From NCBI RefSeq assembly GCF_022846435.1, contig NZ_AP025627.1, forward strand, positions 3,134,001-3,198,000: a stretch of 64,000 nt of DNA. Direction: 5' to 3'. The first letter of the stretch is position 1. Every line of letters begins with the position of its first letter. This document shows, in pieces, positions 15,411-24,915 of this stretch. The translations under genes and the position numbers were made by a program. Below the pieces are notes generated by a model. That model ran no database searches and was not told the origin of the DNA. It saw only the letters and a program-made list of their open reading frames with translations. This DNA comes from Parageobacillus sp. KH3-4. GTDB lineage: Bacteria > Bacillota > Bacilli > Bacillales > Anoxybacillaceae.

Positions 15411-17063
15411 ATGCGGAAAATTGTGATTGTCGGCGGGGTAGCAGGGGGAGCCACCGCAGCAGCCCGATTGCGCCGGTTAAGCGAAAAATATCAAATTATT
15501 ATGTTTGAGAGAGGCGAATACATTTCGTTTGCTAACTGCGGCCTGCCGTATTATATCGGCGAAGTCATTACGGATAGAAACAAACTGTTAGTCCAAACAG
15601 TCGAAGGGATGGCAAAGCGTTTTCGTATTGATGTTCGCCATTTAAGCGAAGTCACAGCGATTCATCGTGACCGTAAAACCGTTACAGTAAAAAATATCCG
15701 CACCGGCGAGGAATACGAAGAAACATATGATACATTAATTTTGTCACCTGGCGCAAAGCCGATGATACCTCCAATTTTTGGAATTCATGAAACCAACATG
15801 TTATTTGCGCTTCGCAATCTATCTGATACAGATAAAATAAAAGCATACGTTGATCACAAAAAACCAAAAAGCGCCGTAGTCATTGGCGGAGGGTTTATCG
15901 GTGTTGAAATGGCAGAAAACTTAGTCAAACGCGGAGTAAACGTAACGCTTGTGGAAATGGCAAATCAAGTGTTGGCACCGATTGACTATGAGATGGCATC
16001 GATCGTTCATGCGCATATGCGAGAAAATGGCGTAAATTTGATTTTGGAAGATGGCGTGAAAGCGTTCGAAGACAATGGCCGACGTGTGGTTCTAAATAGC
16101 GGCCGTACGCTTGAAACCGATATGATTATTTTGGCCATCGGGGTGCAGCCAGAAAGCCAATTAGCGAAAAACGCCGGACTGGAGCTTGGAGTGCGCGGCA
16201 CCATCAAAGTCAATGAATATTTGCAAACATCGGACCCGAACATTTACGCCATCGGCGACGCTATTGAAGTAAAAAACTACATTCACGGTTTTGCGACGTT
16301 TGTTCCTCTTGCATGGCCGGCGAACCGCCAAGGCCGCCTAGTAGCCGACCATATTCACGGGCTCGATGTGAAATACAACGGCACATTAGGAACCGCCATC
16401 GTAAAAATTTTCGAATTAACTGTTGCAGCAACAGGAAGTAATGAAAAAACCTTAAAACAACTGGGCATTCCATACGAAGTTGTCCATGTTCATCCGATGA
16501 GCCATGCGAGCTATTATCCAAATGCAACGCAAATGACATTGAAATTGATTTTTGACAAAGAAACAGGCAAAATCTATGGTGCGCAAGCCGTTGGGAAAGA
16601 TGGTGTCGACAAACGTATTGACGTTATCGCTACCGCTATTAAAGGCGGCCTAACGGTCCGTGATTTGCCTGATTTAGAACTCGCCTACGCACCGCCGTTT
16701 TCTTCCGCGAAAGATCCGGTGAATATAGCAGGCTACGCCGCTTCGAACATCCTTGATGGCATGGTGGAAACCGTACAATGGCATGAAATTGATGGAATCG
16801 TCGCAAACGGCGGCATGCTCATTGACGTTCGTACACCAAAAGAAGCCGCACATGGAACGATTCCTGGTGCTATCAATATTCCGCTTGATGAACTGCGCGA
16901 ACGTTTAGCGGAACTTCCGAAAGACAAAACCATTTACGTAACGTGCCAAGTCGGCTTGCGCGGATATTTAGCGACACGGATTTTGCACGACAACGGTTTC
17001 CGCGCGAAAAATTTAGATGGCGGCTATAAATTGTATTCTTCCGTATTTGGCACAAAACATTAA
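15411..17063 (+). CDS. CoA-disulfide reductase with C-terminal rhodanese domain
   Basis: 550-residue cytosolic flavoprotein of the CoADR-RHD type, which reduces CoA disulfides and CoA- or other low-molecular-weight persulfides and polysulfides with NAD(P)H. The FAD-binding GGVAGGATAAARLRRL is at residues 8-23. The redox cysteine is C43 (SFANCGLPYYIG). An NAD-binding VVIGGGFIGVEMAE lies near 160. The rhodanese domain covers about 450-545 with active cysteine C512 (CQVGLRG). ATG 15411 follows GGAGGGGAATCTTC. The CstR-like operator at 15363 places it in the persulfide regulon with the island at 24-30 kb. Terminator at 17090-17128. Confidence 0.92.
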   Translation: MRKIVIVGGVAGGATAAARLRRLSEKYQIIMFERGEYISFANCGLPYYIGEVITDRNKLLVQTVEGMAKRFRIDVRHLSEVTAIHRDRKTVTVKNIRTGEEYEETYDTLILSPGAKPMIPPIFGIHETNMLFALRNLSDTDKIKAYVDHKKPKSAVVIGGGFIGVEMAENLVKRGVNVTLVEMANQVLAPIDYEMASIVHAHMRENGVNLILEDGVKAFEDNGRRVVLNSGRTLETDMIILAIGVQPESQLAKNAGLELGVRGTIKVNEYLQTSDPNIYAIGDAIEVKNYIHGFATFVPLAWPANRQGRLVADHIHGLDVKYNGTLGTAIVKIFELTVAATGSNEKTLKQLGIPYEVVHVHPMSHASYYPNATQMTLKLIFDKETGKIYGAQAVGKDGVDKRIDVIATAIKGGLTVRDLPDLELAYAPPFSSAKDPVNIAGYAASNILDGMVETVQWHEIDGIVANGGMLIDVRTPKEAAHGTIPGAINIPLDELRERLAELPKDKTIYVTCQVGLRGYLATRILHDNGFRAKNLDGGYKLYSSVFGTKH

Positions 17064-17089
17064 CCAAGATATGCCGCAAATAATGAGCC

Positions 17090-17128
17090 ACTCCCACCTT
17101 CATTTTACGAAAAGGTGGGAGTTTTTTA
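17090..17128 (+). terminator. Terminator after CoA-disulfide reductase
   Basis: ACTCCCACCTT pairs with AAGGTGGGAGT, followed by TTTTTTATT. Confidence 0.88.
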
Positions 17129-17274
17129 TTATTTGCATAGAAAAAACTCTTGTATGGAACACATATCGTTTTTATACACAAAACTCCCGATTTATCTTCC
17201 CCGCTCCTTCGGTTAGAGAAAGGAAACCGCTCATGAAACATGGCAAACAATTAGTAATTAGTTGCTTTAAGTGT

Positions 17275-17751
17275 TTATTTTACCATTTCATGAAACGTAG
17301 CTTCTGTTACGCTTTGCAAATCTTTCACGCGAAGTTCAATGAGCACGCCGATTTTGCCGCCGCTAACGATGATATGCTCAAATTGACAAGCACTGGCATC
17401 GATAAAAGTCGGATAATGCTTGATCATGCCTATCGGCGAACATCCACCGCGAATATAGCCTGTCAGCTTTTGTATCTCTTTCATCGGCACCAATGCGACA
17501 TTTTTCTCTCCCGTTATTTGCGCAGCTTTTTTCAAATCCAATTCCGATTCTACGGGGATGACAAACACATAAATGTTCCCGCTCTTCCCTTGTGTTACTA
17601 ATGTTTTATACACCAATTGAGGATCTTTCCCAATTTTTTGAGCAACCGATATGCCGTCAATTTTTCCATCCTCACTGTCGTACGTAATGACATGGTAAGG
17701 AATCATGTTCTGGTCGAGAACACGCATCGCATTGGTCTTTTCTTTTCCCAT
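17275..17751 (-). CDS. ybaK: Cys-tRNA(Pro)/Cys-tRNA(Cys) deacylase, YbaK/EbsC family
   Basis: 158-residue trans-editing enzyme that hydrolyses mischarged Cys-tRNA(Pro). Family signatures are YKTLVTQGKSG (with the key lysine), VFVIPVESELDLKKAAQ, YIRGGCSPIGMIKHYPTFID and ISGGKIG-like VSGGKIGVLIEL. Length matches the 155-160 residues usual for YbaK. ATG 17751 follows a GGAGGGAAGG stretch. It appears monocistronic; the flanking 17129-17274 and 17752-18050 stretches show no other gene. Confidence 0.93.
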   Translation of the reverse strand: MGKEKTNAMRVLDQNMIPYHVITYDSEDGKIDGISVAQKIGKDPQLVYKTLVTQGKSGNIYVFVIPVESELDLKKAAQITGEKNVALVPMKEIQKLTGYIRGGCSPIGMIKHYPTFIDASACQFEHIIVSGGKIGVLIELRVKDLQSVTEATFHEMVK

Positions 17752-18050
17752 TTTCCTTCCCTCCAGTTCGTTTCAAACATAACCTATCGGATGAACCGAC
17801 ACTAATGATAATACAATGGAAAGCTCGGTTGCCACTTGCAGCATAAAGATAGCAGATTTTTTACCAGTTTATCCTAATTGAAGATTAAAGGAAAGAAGCG
17901 GTGGATAAAAACCGTCAAAAACTATCATAATATAATATTTTGATGCATGCCACGATTCGATTCATCCTTCTTGAATTGATGAGCGGTTGGAATTGAAATT
18001 TATGCCATGCGATTTCATGCAGAGAATGAAAATCTACCTAATGTATAGAT

Positions 18051-18092
18051 AAAAAAAGACCACAGAACCAGTTACCACTAGGTCTGTGGTAC
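18051..18092 (-). terminator. Terminator after the acylating aldehyde dehydrogenase gene
   Basis: On the minus strand ACCACAGA and TCTGTGGT form the stem (loop about 16 bases), followed by CTTTTTTTATC. Confidence 0.8.
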
Positions 18093-18139
18093 GACTATTT
18101 ACTTTACTATATTGATTGACCAACTGTTTTTAATCGATC

Positions 18140-19537
18140 TTAACTTAATACAGGGTCTTCTTCTTTCAAGCCCGCCCCCTGTTCTGGCATTTCGCGAATT
18201 CCATATGCCACGCGTTTAATATTAAGTAAATGCTGAGGCCCAATATTGTCAGAAGTAATGTTATTGCCAAAAGAACCGCATCCTAATGTCAAAGATGGCT
18301 GGATTGCCACAGTAGCACCGATTCCGCCAAATGTCGTACCAGAATTGACGATCACACGTGAAACCGGCTTATCGATGGTGAACACTTCCACTACTTTTTC
18401 GTCTTGAGCGTGAATTCCCAATGTGTGGCCTAGTCCACCTAACTCAAGCAATGCTACGGAAATAGCGCTTGCTTCTTCCATGTTTTTTACAGTATAGAAA
18501 GCGAGAATTGGCGACAATTTTTCGACGGAGAACGGATATTCTTTGCCCACATTGGTCTCTTCCGCAATAAGCACCTTCGTATCAGATGGAACCTCAATTC
18601 CAGCCATTTCCGCAATGACTTGCGGCGATTTTCCAACGATCTTCGCATTCAATGCCCCGTTTACCATGATGATGGAGGCTACCTTTTGTTTTTCCTCTTC
18701 ATTTAAGAAGCAGGCGCCTTGCCGTTTCAATTCGGAAACAACCTGTTCTTTAATGGATTGATCGACGATAAGCGCTTGTTCGGAAGCGCAGATCGTTCCA
18801 TTGTCAAAAGTCTTGCTTTGGATGATTTGACGGACAGCTGTTGCGATATCAGCACTCGCATGAATATAAACTGGTACATTTCCTGGTCCTACACCGTAAG
18901 CAGGTTTTCCGGAACTATAAGCGGCTTTCACCATAGCCATGCCGCCTGTTGCGAGGATGACGTCTGTTAATTTATGTCTCATTAACTCATTCGTCGCAGC
19001 CAATGTCGGTTGCGTGATGCAAGAAATCAGCCCCTTTGGAGCCCCTGCGCGTTCTGCCGCTTCTTGCATGATTCTTGCCGCTTCCGCCGTGCATTTTGCA
19101 GCTGCCGGATGCGGGCTAAACACAACGGCATTTCTTGCTTTCACTGCGATCAACGATTTAAAGATGACTGTTGAAGTAGGGTTTGTAGATGGGACGATTG
19201 CCGCGACAATTCCCACAGGGTGTGCGACTTCCCATACACGATTTTGTTCATCGCGACGAATTACCCCAACCGTTTTCATATCTTTGATGGCGTTGTACAC
19301 GTCATTGGCAGCGAACAGATTTTTTACTGTTTTATCTGCCACATTCCCAAATCCGGTTTCTTCTACTGCCATAGCTGCCAAACGGCTAGCTTCCTCTCTA
19401 GCCGCATTTGCCATGCTTTCAACAATTCGGTCAATCTCGCTTTGCGCCATCTTTTCAACCATTTTTTGTGCTGATTTAGCTTGCTCAAGGTAGTCCCTTA
19501 CTTCCTGAATCGATTGCAAATCAATATCACGTATCAT
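18140..19537 (-). CDS. Acylating aldehyde dehydrogenase (acetaldehyde- or sulfoacetaldehyde dehydrogenase type)
   Basis: 465-residue CoA-dependent aldehyde dehydrogenase that converts an aldehyde plus CoA and NAD+ to acyl-CoA. The catalytic cysteine is C250 in DNGTICASEQ. The stretches HPVGIVAAIVPSTNPTST, VFSPHPAAAKCT and ATGGMAMVKAAYSSGKPAYGVGPGN are those of the EutE/AdhE N-domain group, including SauS. ATG 19537 has GGGAGAGAATCAAAG before it. It is monocistronic, with 650 bases of apparently empty DNA upstream. Context does not decide between acetaldehyde and sulfoacetaldehyde, though the sulfur island lies 4 kb away. Confidence 0.87.
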   Translation of the reverse strand: MIRDIDLQSIQEVRDYLEQAKSAQKMVEKMAQSEIDRIVESMANAAREEASRLAAMAVEETGFGNVADKTVKNLFAANDVYNAIKDMKTVGVIRRDEQNRVWEVAHPVGIVAAIVPSTNPTSTVIFKSLIAVKARNAVVFSPHPAAAKCTAEAARIMQEAAERAGAPKGLISCITQPTLAATNELMRHKLTDVILATGGMAMVKAAYSSGKPAYGVGPGNVPVYIHASADIATAVRQIIQSKTFDNGTICASEQALIVDQSIKEQVVSELKRQGACFLNEEEKQKVASIIMVNGALNAKIVGKSPQVIAEMAGIEVPSDTKVLIAEETNVGKEYPFSVEKLSPILAFYTVKNMEEASAISVALLELGGLGHTLGIHAQDEKVVEVFTIDKPVSRVIVNSGTTFGGIGATVAIQPSLTLGCGSFGNNITSDNIGPQHLLNIKRVAYGIREMPEQGAGLKEEDPVLS

Positions 19538-20119
19538 CTTTGATTCTCTCCCTTCCCCAGATTTCTTGTAACTGATAGAACAATTTTGTCATGACCAACA
19601 TTGAACGGATATTTTCCGTGCCGTGCTTAGTAAGTAGAAACTTTATCTTTTGTATCTTTTGCGGTCTATCATCACCTCCTCTAAATGTAAAACCTTGCCA
19701 ACATCGTAATTAGTCTCGCTGAAATATGATGCGGCTACCTCGGTTGAAGGGATCAAACACTCTTTCCGATTGTTTCCCATGATCTGCCGATTAATCCGGT
19801 CTGTTGCCATGTATTGATATACAAAACCACTCGTTCAATATTTCATGGCAAGGATGGAGCAATATCGACCACACAAAATTGATAGCGGTTACATAAAAAT
19901 CCATAAAGTTTTGGCAAACGGGTTTGCATACATGCTTAAAGATCACTGATGTTCACCACTGTCTTTATGCCCTTCTTTCTTCATGATCAAACTACCGTCT
20001 TTTAAGATACACGACCCCTGAATATTTCCTATAATTTACCATAAAATTTCAAGAGACTGCATTTCTCTCAAACCAAGATTAGTAGACTAACAGGTATAGC
20101 CATCCTCATAAAACACCCA
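19538..20119. other. Long gap upstream of the aldehyde dehydrogenase gene
   Basis: About 580 bases. On the minus strand a frame from ATG 19810 to stop 19643 (55 residues, MATDRINRQIMGNNRKECLI...) looks mildly coding-like but has no ribosome binding site and no family I recognise. No terminator-like RNA switch was recognised. The promoter of the aldehyde dehydrogenase gene should lie here. Confidence 0.4.
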
Positions 20120-20172
20120 AGGACCGGCGATTCCGTTTCAAGATGGATTAGAACGGAATCGCCCAAGTCCTT
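20120..20172 (-). terminator. Long hairpin after the LLM oxidoreductase gene
   Basis: GGCGATTCCGTT pairs with AACGGAATCGCC and the stem is extended by AAGGAC/GTCCTT. The T-tract is weak on the minus strand (GGGTGTTTTATG). Confidence 0.65.
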
Positions 20173-20191
20173 AATATTTCATTTCTCTAAA

Positions 20192-21142
20192 TCACTTCTC
20201 GGTTAATGCCGGAAAGTGCGGAACCACTTCTTCTCCTAGTTCTTCCATCACTTCTTCCACAGGACGGTGTCCGTATTTTAAGTTGATAATCACATGATTG
20301 ACACCAATATGTTTAAGACTTTCCAAAAATTCAATGAGTATATTGCGTCCGATTCGGAAACCTAAATGAATCGGAATTGGCGGGTGATTCGGATCCTCCA
20401 TCAAGTCGATATATAAAGACTGGCTGAACGGTTTAAACTGATCGGTATGAGAACGCCAATTTTTAATCAGCTCCGCTTGGAATTTCAAGTTGCGAGGATA
20501 ATACAGCCAACCGTCGCCGTTTGCGGCGATCCATTCCACGGACTGAGAACTGTGGCCGGTTACCAGCACGGGAATGTCCGACAGGCGCGGTTTAGGCAAA
20601 AGGTCGCCGTTTGCCATATGGACTCGAGGTGATTGGATCGCCGGAAAGCTCTCCTTCCACGCTTTTTTCATTACCGATACGGCTTCTTGAAATAAGGCGC
20701 TGCGCTGTTCAGGATCAACCGAAAAGGCCGGAAATTCTATCGGACGATCCCCCGTCGCCACTCCGAGAATCAAGCGTTCGCCAGATAGTTTATCGACGGA
20801 AGCGGCTGCTTTGGCAACATGCAAAGGATGCCGCAAAGTGAGAATGATACTTGCAGTGCCCAAAGCAATCGTTTTGGTATGGGCGGCTATATACCCTAAA
20901 TAGACCCAAGGATCATAAATTTGCCCTACATCCCCAAAATAAGGATCATGCAATGGAACATCCCTGACGAACAATGCGGCAAAATTAAGCTCCTCTACTC
21001 TTTTTGCCAGCTTTATCTGCTTTTCCATGTTCATCTCTGGAACGCTGCCCTCGTATGATTCTATCGGAAAGAACAACCCGAGAGTGAGATGATTTTCTTT
21101 AAATATGCGTGAATATCCTTTATGTTTTTCGAAACGGTTCAT
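20192..21142 (-). CDS. Luciferase-like (LLM class) flavin-dependent oxidoreductase, BA3436 type
   Basis: 316 residues from ATG 21142, seven bases behind TGGAGG. It has a TIM-barrel flavin monooxygenase fold: HLTLGLFFPIESY at the first strand, AALFVRDVPL, TIALGTASIILTLRHPLHVAKAAASVDKLSGERLILGVATGD (the classical LLM signature) and IPVLVTGHSSQSVEWIAANGDGWLYYPR. It matches the luciferase-type oxidoreductase subfamily first described in Bacillus anthracis. The substrate is unknown. An ArsR-type regulator gene lies 280 bases upstream in the same direction and may control it. Confidence 0.87.
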   Translation of the reverse strand: MNRFEKHKGYSRIFKENHLTLGLFFPIESYEGSVPEMNMEKQIKLAKRVEELNFAALFVRDVPLHDPYFGDVGQIYDPWVYLGYIAAHTKTIALGTASIILTLRHPLHVAKAAASVDKLSGERLILGVATGDRPIEFPAFSVDPEQRSALFQEAVSVMKKAWKESFPAIQSPRVHMANGDLLPKPRLSDIPVLVTGHSSQSVEWIAANGDGWLYYPRNLKFQAELIKNWRSHTDQFKPFSQSLYIDLMEDPNHPPIPIHLGFRIGRNILIEFLESLKHIGVNHVIINLKYGHRPVEEVMEELGEEVVPHFPALTEK

Positions 21143-21420
21143 AAATCGTTCCTCCACATTTACGTTTATTTTTGCAAGTTCCGTTGCTTCCCAACATCTA
21201 TGATGGAATATCGTCTTGCATCATCACTATTCATAAACTTTATGTTTACCAAACCGGTTCATATCGATGCTATAAATACTAGAATTAAATTAAGGAACGA
21301 ATATAAATCTATATTTATAAATATCTAGAATTATCAATATAATAATATAAAAATAAGAGAGATTCAAGACCAAAATGGTAATAATGCTTTTATAACGAAA
21401 TAACAAGCGAGAGATTTGGT

Positions 21421-21723
21421 CTATAAATCCCTAGACAGCAATTCGATCATTTTTTTAATATTTTCCTCATCCCTTTTATAATAAGTCCACTGCCCCACTC
21501 GTTTTGCTTTTATCAATCCGGCGTTTTGCAGCATGGACAGATAAAGGGAGACTGTAGATTGCGACAAACCAACTTTTTTATGGATGTCACTTACGCAAAC
21601 ACCGTCTTCGTGTATATCGCCGTGCAGCGGCTTCGGAAAGTGGATTTCAGGATTTTTCAACCACTGTAGGATCTGCAGCCTCGTCTCATTGGATAAGGCT
21701 TTAAACACTTCTAAAAGTTCCAT
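21421..21723 (-). CDS. ArsR/SmtB family transcriptional regulator
   Basis: 100 residues from ATG 21723 behind TTGGAGGTAGCA. Winged-helix pattern: LEVFKALSNETRLQILQWLKNPE, VCVSDIHKKVGLSQSTVSLYLSMLQNAGLIKAKRVGQWTYYKRD. No ELCVCDL-type metal-binding cysteine cluster is present, only one cysteine (GVCVSD), so metal sensing is unlikely. Upstream of the LLM oxidoreductase, separated by 278 bases that include a CATAAA-C-TTTATG palindrome (21233-21245), a candidate operator. The ligand is unknown. Confidence 0.87.
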   Translation of the reverse strand: MELLEVFKALSNETRLQILQWLKNPEIHFPKPLHGDIHEDGVCVSDIHKKVGLSQSTVSLYLSMLQNAGLIKAKRVGQWTYYKRDEENIKKMIELLSRDL

Positions 21724-21987
21724 TGCTACCTCCAAGTTCATCGATAATCGCATTTCTTATATTACATTACTGTACTTGAATAAATCAACTAACATAAATG
21801 CCAACCGATTCCTTCGTTCGAATAAGCGTGTGGCAAAACCAACCGATCAAGAAAGTTCAATTTATGAAAAGATTAACATATCGCTGAAAAATCTACAATA
21901 TCCATGGAAAACCGCCAAGCCGAGCGACTGTATAGGAAAAAGAACCCGTATCAATGATACAGGTTCTATGATGGGATAAAAGAAAAT

Positions 21988-23028
21988 TTAGTCATTGGAA
22001 ATAATAACTTTTAATGCCCTTTCTTTTGCTGCGTTTCCAAATACTTCATACGCTTTCATAATATCCGAAAAGGCAAAGCGATGTGTAATTAATTGTTCTG
22101 GCCGCAATTTTTTTGCCTCAACCGTTTTTAATAACATCGGTGTAGAAGTCGTATTGACAAGACCGGTTGTTAATGTAATGTTACGTATCCATAATTGTTC
22201 AATACGAAATTCGACACTTTTTCCATGAACACCGATATTGGCGATATGGCCGCCTGGTTTTATAATTTCTTGGCAAATGTCAAATGTGACAGGAATTCCG
22301 ACCGCTTCCATCGCCACGTCTACACCTTTTCCGTCGGTTAATTCCATAATTTTTTCCACTGCTTTGCCATCACTGCTATTAACCACTTGAGTGGCACCAA
22401 ATTTTTTCGCAACCTCTAAACGGTTATCGTCCAAATCAACCATAATGATCTCTGCAGGTGAATAAAACTGAGCGGTTAACAGCGCTGCCATACCTACGGG
22501 ACCAGCTCCGATAATGGCAACGGTTTGTCCAGGCTGAACTTTGCCGTTTAACACACCAATTTCAAATCCTGTCGGAAGAATATCGCTAAGCATGACGAGC
22601 GCCTCTTCATCTGCGCCTTCAGGGATTGGATAAAGGCTATTGTCTGCATATGGAATTCTTACATACTCTGCTTGGGTTCCGTCAATTAAGTGTCCTAAGA
22701 TCCAACCTCCATCTTCACAATGAGCATACAACCCTTTTTTGCAATTTTCACATCTTCCACAGGAGGTAATACAAGAAATCAACACTCTATCGCCTTTTTT
22801 AAAATTTTTTACACCTGAACCAACTTCTTCAATAATTCCTACACCTTCATGGCCTAAAATTCGCCCTTCTTCTACAGTAGGAACATCCCCTGAAAGAATG
22901 TGCAAGTCCGTTCCGCAAATCGTCGTTTTTGTAATTTTAACAATTACATCCGTCTCCTTTTCAATTTTCGGTTTTGGCTTTTCCATTACTTCTTTTTTTC
23001 CTGGTCCTAGATAAGTAAGCGCTTTCAC
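21988..23028 (-). CDS. Zinc-dependent alcohol dehydrogenase (MDR superfamily)
   Basis: 346 residues. Catalytic zinc ligands C38 (TICGTD) and H60/E61 (GHEGVG); structural zinc cysteines C90, C93, C96 and C104. The NAD(P)-binding motif GAGPVGMAA lies near residue 175. It resembles the tetrameric secondary/short-chain alcohol dehydrogenases common in Geobacillus. Substrate preference cannot be told. ATG 23028 follows AAGGAGGAACCAAAT. It is monocistronic with an AT-rich leader. Confidence 0.9.
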   Translation of the reverse strand: MKALTYLGPGKKEVMEKPKPKIEKETDVIVKITKTTICGTDLHILSGDVPTVEEGRILGHEGVGIIEEVGSGVKNFKKGDRVLISCITSCGRCENCKKGLYAHCEDGGWILGHLIDGTQAEYVRIPYADNSLYPIPEGADEEALVMLSDILPTGFEIGVLNGKVQPGQTVAIIGAGPVGMAALLTAQFYSPAEIIMVDLDDNRLEVAKKFGATQVVNSSDGKAVEKIMELTDGKGVDVAMEAVGIPVTFDICQEIIKPGGHIANIGVHGKSVEFRIEQLWIRNITLTTGLVNTTSTPMLLKTVEAKKLRPEQLITHRFAFSDIMKAYEVFGNAAKERALKVIISND

Positions 23029-23238
23029 ATTTGGTTCCTCCTTAAAAAAGTTTGAATATTATAAATTGTATCTTACAAGAAATAGAATCATGTTTCAATG
23101 AACCATCAATAAAATTGTATCGAGATTTTGCCGGGGATTTTCTCTGCTGGGCTTGAAGCTCCTCTCCCTTAAACAAAAGGAAACAAACTTTCTCTGGCAA
23201 ACATTCGTTCATACATAGGCAAGGAAATCCTTTTTTAT

Positions 23239-23529
23239 TCACACCGGATCATTATCCACATTACTATAAGATTCAATCGCTTGATCGAGCGCTCGATACG
23301 CTTCGGCAAAAGCATTTATTGCCGATTCATCGCCTGCATTGGCAAGCTGTGCTTGCGCGTTTTTCGCGTGAGTGACAGCGCGAATGACGTCTTCCATCAT
23401 TTGTTGTTTGTCATCTGCCGCCGTCTTTAACTGCTCAAGTTCACGGAGACATTGATCCAAATCATAGGCGCCCGGCTGGTCAAACGATTGTTCCAGCTTT
23501 TCTTTGACACGTCGCAATGCTTCTATCAC
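23239..23529 (-). CDS. Small helical protein, function unknown
   Basis: 96 residues, acidic, almost entirely predicted alpha-helical with heptad-like spacing (RRVKEKLEQSF, LRELEQLKTAADDKQQMMEDVI, AFAEAYRALDQAIESY). It has no signal peptide or membrane segment. The start 23529 has only a modest AAGGAG-like site (AAAAAGGAGTGGGC). I do not recognise a named family. It stands alone between the alcohol dehydrogenase and the sulfur island. Confidence 0.65.
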   Translation of the reverse strand: MIEALRRVKEKLEQSFDQPGAYDLDQCLRELEQLKTAADDKQQMMEDVIRAVTHAKNAQAQLANAGDESAINAFAEAYRALDQAIESYSNVDNDPV

Positions 23530-23627
23530 CCAAGCCCACTCCTTTTTGACATTTTCATCAGCTAGTGTGGGCGATTTGAAGAAAACTATACATTTGAAAT
23601 AAACGATCTGTTATTTGAAGAAAAAAA

Positions 23628-24404
23628 TTATAAAATATCGATCCAAATTTTTATAGCCGTCGCCAATATTAACAAAGCTAAAATCACTCGCAATATTTTT
23701 GTGTTCACTTTTTGCCCCATTTTCGCTCCTAAAGGAGAAGCGATTAAGCTGGCAATCACCATGATGATGGAAGGAATCAGTTCCACTTGCCCCGTCGTGA
23801 ATTTTCCAACCGCCGAACCAATGGATGAAATCAACGTAATCGCCAGCGAAGAGGCAATCGTCATTCGTGTCGGAATCTTTAACACAACCAGCATAATAGG
23901 AACTAGCAAAAATGCACCGGCTGCGCCAACGATTCCTGAACCGACCCCGATGACAAGCGCTAATGCAGCGGCAAGCCATTTGTTAAAAGTCACTTGACCG
24001 CTTGGAACATCGTCAATGCCTTTTTTCGGAACAAATATCATAACAGCAGCCAACGCGGCGAGAATGCCATACACGACATTAATCGTTCCTTCACTCATCA
24101 TGTTCGAACCGAACCCGCCAAGGAAACTGCCGATTAAAATACTAATCCCCATATAAAAAATTAATGTTTTATTTAAATAACCGCTTTTTCGATATGCCCA
24201 AACACCGCTAATCGTCGCAAATAACACTTCGACTGCGCTAATCCCTGACACTTCACGGGCGCTAAACGCAGCAAGCCCAAATAGCGGCGGAAGATAAAGC
24301 AACATCGGATATTTAATAATGGCCCCGCCAATGCCAACCATTCCAGAAATAAACGAACCAATAAAGCCGATAAGAAAAATGATAATCATAAAACTAACGT
24401 CCAT
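23628..24404 (-). CDS. TauE/SafE family sulfite/organosulfonate exporter
   Basis: 258-residue membrane protein with eight hydrophobic segments in two TauE repeats (about 1-120 and 140-258). Typical glycine-rich motifs are [16 protein letters not shown] and [20 protein letters not shown]. In CstR-controlled sulfur-detoxification operons (for example in Staphylococcus aureus) TauE is thought to export sulfite made by persulfide oxidation. Here it lies downstream of a broken rhodanese gene (24550-24842), 146 bases away, behind the CstR-like operator at 24861. ATG 24404 follows AAGGAGGAAGCAAGGGG. Confidence 0.9.
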   Translation of the reverse strand: MDVSFMIIIFLIGFIGSFISGMVGIGGAIIKYPMLLYLPPLFGLAAFSAREVSGISAVEVLFATISGVWAYRKSGYLNKTLIFYMGISILIGSFLGGFGSNMMSEGTINVVYGILAALAAVMIFVPKKGIDDVPSGQVTFNKWLAAALALVIGVGSGIVGAAGAFLLVPIMLVVLKIPTRMTIASSLAITLISSIGSAVGKFTTGQVELIPSIIMVIASLIASPLGAKMGQKVNTKILRVILALLILATAIKIWIDIL

Positions 24405-24549
24405 CCCCTTGCTTCCTCCTTACCACTCACAAAAATCCGAGGGTACTTTTTATTCGTACCCTCTTTGCGATTCGGATTTGCTTTCCATGATTGTGGGTAT
24501 GATGCAACGCGCAACGGTGACGCGAATGAATCGATATTCTCATATACTT

Positions 24550-24842
24550 TTATCCGCTCCACGCTTTCATGCCGCCAGCGAGCGTATTAAATCCTTCTTC
24601 TGCTAATTGTTCTGCCACAAACGCCGCTGAACCGCCTTTGGCGCAAACGACGACAGCATCTTTCTCTTTTGGAAGGCGGCCGATCACCGCATCTACACCA
24701 TCAATCAACTCAAAGTATGGAACTTAATATATTCAAAGTTCTCCCCTTCAATTTTCCAATCATGAAAATCGCTTTCGTTGCGTACATCGAAAATAACGGG
24801 ATGTTCTTTGAATACTTTTTCTGTTAATGTTTGCACCGCCAT
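24550..24842 (-). pseudogene. Rhodanese, frameshifted
   Basis: The minus strand begins with MAVQTLTEKVFKEHPVIFDV (ATG 24842), continues to DWKIEGENFEYI, shifts frame near 24725, and then reads IPYFELIDGVDAVIGRLPKEKD, VVCAKGGSAAFVAEQL and GGMKAWSG before the stop at 24550. The sequence is close to the N-terminal rhodanese domain of the persulfide dioxygenase at 27898-29028 (DWKIEGK, CAKGGSS, GGMKAWS). It may be a stand-alone paralog that lost a base. The active cysteine is still encoded but lies after the shift. The CstR-like operator 24861 is intact. Confidence 0.85.
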
Positions 24843-24860
24843 TTCTTTTGCCGCTATTTT

Positions 24861-24876
24861 ATACCCCATATAGTAT
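24861..24876 (-). promoter_or_regulatory. CstR-type operator of the rhodanese pseudogene-tauE unit
   Basis: ATACCCCATATAGTAT, 19 bases upstream of the rhodanese start codon. One arm is slightly degenerate compared with the sites at 26690 and 27702. Confidence 0.65.
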
Positions 24877-24887
24877 ATTTCTGTTTT

Positions 24888-24915
24888 AAAAAAAACCGCT
24901 CAATCAAGATTGAGC
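24888..24915 (-). terminator. Terminator at the end of the TusA-rhodanese unit
   Basis: On the minus strand GCTCAATC-TT-GATTGAGC followed by GGTTTTTTTT. The stem overlaps the last codons of the gene and a longer ACCGCTC/GAGCGGT pairing is also possible. Confidence 0.8.
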